Part shown: positions 58,088 through 64,000 of the stretch, piece by piece
Layout: the number at the start of each line of letters is the position of its first letter
Numbering within the stretch: the first letter of the stretch is position 1
Assembly (NCBI GenBank): GCA_941918925.1
Contig: OW799233.1
Coordinates: 116,139,833 to 116,203,832, forward strand
Reading direction: 5' to 3'
Source of the DNA: Phyto melanocephala
Taxonomy: Eukaryota > Arthropoda > Insecta > Diptera > Rhinophoridae
Length of the DNA: 64,000 bases
Position numbers and translations under genes: made by a program
Notes under the pieces: generated by a model
Told to the model about the DNA's origin: nothing
The model's input: the letters and a program-made list of their open reading frames with translations, nothing else
Databases searched by the model: none

Positions 58088-58346
58088 TACCATCCAATTG
58101 TCAGAAGAAGCTGCCGAGGCCAGATATAAGCCCTTACGATTATATCGTACGAATTATTCGAGGAAATTCAGCAGAAGCGATACAAAACAAGATGTCTTGA
58201 ATATGTTATTTATTGGCAGTGACCTTTTTATAAGCTGCAGTACGCAAAGAGAATAGATTAATAAAAAAGCTTTTCCATCAGAAGCCATCACACTTCTTCT
58301 TCCTGATACCGATGATGCAGCTAATAAGGATATACATACGACATAA
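58088..58346 (+). pseudogene. Transposase C-terminal remnant
   Basis: One frame with a single stop reads TIQLSEEAAEARYKPLRLYR, TNYSRKFSRSDTKQDVLNML, FIGSDPFISC, then AFPSEAITLLLPDTDDAANK before a stop at 58344-58346. The LSEEAAEARYK..R.YR..YSRK.SR pattern recalls a recurrent C-terminal block of arthropod transposase-derived proteins. I cannot name the family with certainty from memory. Its place inside the inverted ends at 57166/59193 suggests it belongs to that element. Confidence 0.5.
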
Positions 58347-58998
58347 CTTTTCCGTATATTAAGTATTAAATAGTATAAAATAAATATAATAAAGCCTTTT
58401 TTCATAAAAAAACTGTTTTATAAGAGCCTTACAATTTTCAAATTTTTTTTTTTTTTTTTTTGAATTATACCGTAAATCATTATATGTATGCATGTACATA
58501 TAGTTTGTTAAGAATGAGTTTAAACCTTTAAAATCAACATTTGTTAATTGAGTTTTACTATTTATACCAACTTTTATTCCTTAGGAATGTGGCTTTTGGA
58601 AAAATCTTAAAAATGTAAACTTTTTGGTTCTTTAATTTTTTTATTGCATTTTGAAAACAAAAAACGTCGACGGATTTTGCAGGAAATTTTTTTTTCGCCA
58701 TTAAATTTTTAATAACTCCAAAATAGTAATAGATAGAAAAGAAATGTGTTCAGTTAGTTTAAGCAAAATTTTCCGGTACATCTCCTAATCCTCCTGCTAT
58801 TAAAATCGAAAAACCCGTTTACAAGTTATGACAAAATATATTAGGAAATCCAACGATTTAGGGGGTGAAATATGCCACGCCTTTAACAGAAAATCCTTAC
58901 GTACTAGAGAAAAATGGAAAACAGACTTGAATTGAGGGCATCAAAATTCATATAGTCCACATGCTTTTATTTCTATGAGAGACAAAAAATTTTTTTTT

Positions 58999-59069
58999 GC
59001 GCAGTGTACTTTTGTTGCGCAGTGTACTTTTGTTGCGCAGTGTACTTTTGTTGCGCAGTGTAATTTTTT
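58999..59069 (+). repeat. 18-bp tandem repeat, ~3.9 units
   Basis: The unit GCGCAGTGTACTTTTGTT repeats exactly at 58999, 59017 and 59035, with a fourth partial unit diverging to GCGCAGTGTAATTTTTT. It lies near the right end of the Transib-like candidate. A related ACGCAGTGTACTTAG occurs at 62104. Confidence 0.9.
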
Positions 59070-59198
59070 CAAAATCTGCTACTAGATTTCTTATATCATA
59101 CTACACCTAAAACTATCAAAAAACTAGAACTTTTAATTCAAAAAACACGTTTAATAATTTTGGCCAGCTTTTCAGGCCAAATACTCCTCTGTGCGTTA

Positions 59199-61194
59199 GT
59201 TGTTAGATCGATACCTTGGTTATTTCTTTCTTTAATTACTTTACCTCATTGCAATACATACATATATATAGAGATAATTTTAAACATATAACTTTTTATT
59301 GCTTAAACTAACAATAGAAAAAATATTAACTAAAGTCACTAAAAACAGGCCATTATTCTGTATATTGATATAATGACGTTGGTAGCAAACCCTGATTACT
59401 ATGAGAAGAAACCAAAAATTTTGCTGGGAAATTTAATAATAATTTCTTTTATCTTTAACAAACTCCAAACTGTGCACAAATTGGTTTTGAATAATTTAAT
59501 CACAATGAGGAAAAAAAATCAAGATTTTAATTAAGAAATCAATAGAATAATGATTTTTCTTCTACCTCTTGCACAAAATAAACGACCCTAATAACGAGCA
59601 TCAAATCGACGCACAAGAAAAAAAAAACATTAAAACTGTCCTCTACTTAAAAGATGAATAAATGTGGACAAAGCAAAAAAAAAACACTCGACGACAAAAA
59701 CATCAAAACTTCATCAAAAGCTCATTAACATCACACTCAATTTAAATGTAACGAAACCAATGAAATCAAACTACGCCAAATCGGCTGAGTCTCTAACAGC
59801 AGCAACTACTTAACGATATTTGTCGCCTATACTATATGGATGGAACACTAATATGTATATTGATATGTGAATATGCATGAGTGTTAGTAGACAAAGCATT
59901 GATTTTGCTGTATTCTTAAGCTTCATTTTGATGTGATTTTATACGTTTTTTTTTTTTTTTTGGTTTGTTCCATTGCGCAAATATTAACGATATTTCTTGT
60001 TGTTGGTGACCACATTTTCTTTATTTGGGATATTGTTTTTTGTTGGTACGAGAACTAAAGTAATCAGCGACTGTCATGATAATCAGGCAGCTAAAAGTTG
60101 ACTGAGGCAAGGCTTAATTGCCTGAAAATATAATTTTTTTATTTGCTTGGCTTTACTTAAGTTATGTTCACATTAAGCAAGTATTTGAAAAAATGGACGT
60201 ATCGACTAAAATGCTTATTTAATTGGAAATCTTTTTAATTATACAAATAAAAATATCCAAAATTGATTGATAAAAATGTTTATTGACTCTGATACCATTT
60301 CAATGTCAACACCTCCATTATCAGGCTTTAACATAAACCAAAAGTTCAAATTTACTCCTTTATCTTGTGAATTGTATATAAAAACAACAAGCTAAAGCTA
60401 TACCTTTCTAATGGCAAAGAATTAAGTCGAAACTGTGAATTCCAAAAAAGAAATGACTCAGACACTTATTTCCACTAAAACAGAATTCTAAAATTTTCAC
60501 TTTGAATAAAATCCTCTTACTGGTAAGAACTTTGTGTCCAGTATGCTTTATAATAAACATATTAGATTGGATTATTATCTTCATTTTCGGTTTAATCGAA
60601 ACATTGTTTATTACTGAGTATAAAAGCATCCTGATTTGTTTGCCCTTTTTTTGGCTCAATAGTGACAATTTCCAACTCCCCAGTTTCTTATCATCTCCAA
60701 CTCATAGATTTGGGATAAACATGTTGTGGTTGTTCGAGCCAGAAAATTGCTTTGAATGATTTAAGTAAGAACAGAGTAAGAGTTCTGAGTGAATTATAGC
60801 TATCGACTCGAAAAATCCGTTCAATCTTGGAGGCTACGGGATAAAAGAACGATAGAACACATCTTCAAGTTTCCCATTTGCCAGAATGGTAAAATGAAGT
60901 TTTTCAAGTTCTTTGAGAACCTAGTATCAGAGGAACCAGGTACATACCGTATAAGAGCATTTTTTGCACAAAAAAAAAATTATATAAATCTGCAGACAAA
61001 ATGTCCTTTAAAAGTATGTTCTTCTGTATCCTTGAAATTTTTAATTCTCTTCCAAATTCTATACCTTTAATATGATACGAGCATATCAAAATTTATTTAA
61101 TACCTAACGTGCATCCAGCCAAATCGTAATTAGTAGTTTAATTGCACATTTCCGAAAACAGAGTGTAGTTTCAGAGTCACCAGAGCCAATTGCA
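59199..61194. other. Non-coding stretch
   Basis: AT-rich with T runs (for example 59948-59960). Short frames between 60400 and 61070 on both strands have no recognisable domain. The mariner remnant that follows may extend somewhat into this interval. Confidence 0.45.
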
Positions 61195-61525
61195 CTAGCC
61201 TAAATGTACAATATGATGTGGAGTGACATCACAAAGAGTTATAGGATCTTACTTCTTCGAGTATGAAGTTGGAAATGCAGTGCCGGTTAATGAAGACAGG
61301 TGACGTACCAAGAATAATTATTTTGTATGCCCTTATTATTTTTTATGGCGTTATCTTAAATATTATCAAGCCCCAAATTATAGATCATTTAAAGTAAAAC
61401 ATTTAAGCTCAGATCGGTTCAATAGAGCCTAAAACTTTGCGTGCAGCTATGCAAGATGCCTGTCGAAGAGCCCAGTTGTACATCAATAAAAGTAGTGTCA
61501 CTGATATTATATTTTATAATTAAAA
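61195..61525 (+). pseudogene. Mariner-type transposase remnant, middle deleted
   Basis: The plus strand reads CGVTSQRVIGSYFFEYEVGN and AVPVNEDR, matching the mariner-like VWCGVTS.RVIGPYFFE.E.G.AVTVN.DRY block after the first Asp. About 170 bp later it reads IEPKTLRAAMQDACRRAQLY, INKSSVTDIIFYN and a stop, resembling the family's C terminus (RAQ.CI...GGHL.DIIF). The catalytic middle is missing. Same type as at 29040 and 52240. Confidence 0.65.
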
Positions 61526-63363
61526 TTTATGTCACACAAATTTAAAAATATATTTAAGAAATAATATAAAAAATAATAATAAACAAAAAAGTAATTAAAT
61601 TTTTACAGGAAGTCGTGGTATTTGGCGTACACTGTAGAACACAAGACACGACCTTTACTAGATGGATTTTGATAAAATTTTGTATGGAAAAATTTAAGCA
61701 CCATAATTAACATATAGAGTTTTTTAATTCCGAAATCATTCCTCATTTCTAACAGAAGGACAGATAAAAGGATAGCAATACACACAAAAGGATAAAAAGA
61801 CAGACAGCAGGAAAGAAAGATAGACAGATAAACAGATAGACAGACAGACAGACAAGAAAAAATTCTAAATAGTAATGTTTAGTATTGTTGAGTGTATAAA
61901 CGGCAATAATTTTTAACAATATTTGAAACACAGTTTTCTTTCAATATATGAAATATTTTTCATTTTTATTTTATTTGCATTAATACAATATATTAAATAT
62001 TTATTATTTAATACAAATTTCTTATATTTTACATATTTTAAAAATTTTATATTTAATAAAAACAATTAAAAACTGAGTCCTATAATAAAAGTTTGTTTAT
62101 GTTACGCAGTGTACTTAGTATAGAAAAATCCTATTAATATATACCACAAATACCGACCGAGCTTATTTTGCCCAATATTTACCAAATGTGATCGTAGCAT
62201 TAGACTTTTGCTGGCATTATACAAATAAAAGCCAACTGAGCTTTAAATAGTACGCGCCGCCACCACATAATCCCTTTGCTCTCCCAATCAGCTTTTGTAG
62301 ATGGTTGGTTCAAAGTGGTCGATTGGTAGGTAGAAAAGATTTGACTGTAAAATAAGCATTAAACATTATTTTTTTTTTGCATATTTTTCACATTTCAAGT
62401 TCACAAATTTGCCACAAACGTGTCTCCGGTGTCTCATTACGTGTGTGTTTCTTGTACACTGTATGTTTGTTTCTTTTTTTTCGTATGTTTTGGTGTTAAA
62501 TAGTTATGAGACATTGGTTTGCAAAAGGAATGTTGTTGTCTGCATAATGTGTTTGGTGTTTAAAGCATGATGCAGTCTGAAGATGTGTACGAATATTTAA
62601 CCGTAGATTCCTATGCATATGTGGACATTTGAAGTCCTGTATCTAAGACTGTATGCAAGTTGGATGCGTTAAAATCTGTGCACATTTGAATTTTGTAAAA
62701 TCATGAAACGCAATGCTGAAGTTGGAAGCGCAGATTAATGCTGCAATTATGATAAGGCGCTAATGGAAATTTCAACTTGTCTTCTTATGTCACAGACTCT
62801 TGTTTAGGAGGTTTTTCGCTTTTTTTTTTTTTTTTTTTTGTAATTTTGTTGTTAGTGTGTCTTGCATATTTGTGTTTTTTTTTTGTTTGTTTTGTTTGTT
62901 TTGTTTTGTGAACTTTACATTATAATGTATTTTTTCTAATTAGAGATTTGTATGTATGTTAGCTCTGTATCAGAAAAGTTAAAATGAGAAAAGTTTGTTT
63001 CGTTTTTTCTTATTTAATACGATATTATGAAGCACACTGGGAATTAAAGAAGTTTTACCCAAATTTACTGATTTGAAATTTGGTGCCACTAATGTCATTA
63101 TATTTAGTGTTTATGTGTGTTTATATGTACGTGTGTAAAGTCTAATGTGAAAACTTATTAACGAAAGGTAAAGTTAATCGAAATAGGAAGAGCGAGTAAA
63201 GTAATGTTCAATGTTTATATTTTCTTATATTATGAAATTTACGTGATAAGTGATTTAGCCAAATGAATTTCTTTTACAGATATTCATTTTAAATTCTGAT
63301 ATAAAAGTACCACAAGAATATATTTTAAGTTTTTCATAGCGATAGTTTAAAAGTAAAATTTCT
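61526..63363. other. Non-coding stretch
   Basis: AT-rich with a T homopolymer at 62820-62839 and TTTTG/TTTG runs near 62874-62907. No recognised gene. Confidence 0.5.
61797..61855 (+). repeat. GACA/GATA microsatellite
   Basis: Imperfect array of AGACAGACAG, AGATAGACAGATAAAC and AGACAGACAGACAGAC units. A 60-codon minus-strand frame across it is repeat-encoded only. Confidence 0.9.
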
Positions 63364-63375
63364 TAAATGCTATAT

Positions 63376-63610
63376 GGGTGACCCTGTGGACTAGTCAGAA
63401 GACTAGAGGAGAAGTCAGTAGTTTGGGTGTTGCGGGTTCGATTCCCGCCAAAGACTCTGGACTGGTCTGCTTCTCTTTCTCTTCTATTTAAACTACTTCT
63501 ATTCTTATTCTATTCTTCTCTTTATTAAAGCGACACAATGAACCGTAACGGTCTCCGGGTGAGGGTGTGAGGGTAACTTTGCACCAGCCTTACCTACCTA
63601 CCTACCTACC
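63376..63610 (+). mobile_element. tRNA-derived SINE, subfamily B, rearranged head
   Basis: B box GGTTCGATTCCCGCC, body and tail ACTTTGCACCAGCCTTACCT then (ACCT)n, as in the copy at 56624. The head is altered: GACTAGTCAGAAGACTAGAG replaces the normal spacing before AGTCAGTAGTTTGGG. A perfect 12-bp duplication TAAATGCTATAT lies at 63364-63375 and 63611-63622, so this head version was mobilised as it is or altered at insertion. Confidence 0.92.
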
Positions 63611-63622
63611 TAAATGCTATAT

Positions 63623-64000
63623 CCTATTCTTAAGTGTGATGTTTACATTGTAGCGAATTGGTCTTTACGTAAATAATTTTAAATTCTAGTTTATACTAAC
63701 GATTTCTGTTTAGTCAGTTGAAAGGTGATTTCTGTAGCGTCAAAAGGATGCACATCCTATACCAGACTACTTTCGATTTATTTTATTTTCAAGGTAGACT
63801 TAAAGGCTGGCTTTAAATTGTATCAGTTTATAAAAATAGCAATTGGGATTGTGCAACGTACAGCAAACAATGTGTAGACTGAAATAAAATGTCGTTCCGT
63901 ATAATTTAAATTTAAACGTTTTTGATAACTGAATGATCCACTGGGCATTTAAAAGGATTTTAACGAACATTAAACATACCTAGAAGAGCTGACCATTTAA
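63623..64000. other. No recognisable feature
   Basis: AT-rich; nothing supported up to the window edge. Confidence 0.45.

Larger units (their letters stand above)
57166..59193 (+). mobile_element. DNA transposon remnant, Transib-like candidate
   Basis: Inverted ends of about 36 bp: CACAGAGGAGTATTTGACCG and, reverse-complemented at the right, CACAGAGGAGTATTTGGCCT. Both continue GAAAAGCTGGCCAAAA. Flanks are CGTCA (57161-57165) and CGTTA (59194-59198), a 5-bp duplication with one difference. A CACAG start and a 5-bp target duplication fit Transib. A transposase-like tail lies inside at 58088. The rest is AT-rich and undecodable. The superfamily call is tentative. Confidence 0.55.

Overview
The window is strongly AT-rich eukaryotic DNA, almost certainly from a higher (brachyceran, probably calyptrate-like) fly. 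The main reason is the repeat content: INE-1/DINE-1-like elements with the CTATGTCCGTCCGTCTGTCC block and a CGGCACAGCCG terminal hairpin, Jockey/CR1-type LINEs, tRNA-derived SINEs, Helitrons and mariner/pogo/piggyBac remnants. The species call is inference from repeat families. I find no host protein-coding exon, tRNA gene, rRNA gene or CRISPR array. The window reads as intergenic or deep intronic DNA built up by transposons. Every open frame that can be assigned belongs to a mobile element, and all of these are broken.

Layout. 1-0.4 kb: a Helitron derivative with a recognisable helicase fragment. 1.0-2.1 kb: a DD37E-type Tc1/mariner element with TA target duplications and a broken transposase. 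4.0-5.3 kb: two tRNA-derived SINEs with 10-bp target duplications, one 5'-truncated. 5.8-10.8 kb: two long INE-1-like elements head to head, forming a 5-kb imperfect palindrome. Each carries the same nested mariner-type MITE. 10.8-12.7 kb: element remnants, a hairpin MITE, and a piggyBac transposase tail split by a later retroelement. 13.7-18.0 kb: a nearly complete LINE whose two ORFs are broken by only one frameshift and one stop codon. 19.6-22.4 kb: a three-level nest (piggyBac in pogo-like element in a second INE-1-like family). 22.5-24.3 kb: another INE-1-like copy. 26.4-27.3 and 34.3-35.0 kb: a second INE-1-like family with a homopolymer-rich core. 27.7-29.6 kb: a second DD37E element next to a decayed mariner-type transposase. 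32.4-32.9 kb: an INE-1-like copy with an empty MITE site. 37-39.4 kb: a remnant interrupted by a Helitron. 42.2-45.0 kb: the best single INE-1-like copy and a solo MITE. 47.1-49.1 kb: LINE fragments. 49.8-50.6 kb: a Helitron. 51-56.9 kb: fragments of INE-1-like, mariner and LINE elements, and a SINE. 57.2-59.2 kb: a Transib-like candidate. 61.2-61.5 kb: a mariner remnant. 63.4-63.6 kb: a SINE.

The elements inform each other. The MITE carries pieces of the transposase type decayed elsewhere in the window. The helicase fragment explains the nonautonomous Helitrons. The SINE tails match the 3' end of a LINE fragment at 53.7-54.3 kb, which suggests the machinery that moved them. Nesting and empty sites give a relative chronology. 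I saw no host system or defence locus; the interest lies in these element-element relationships.
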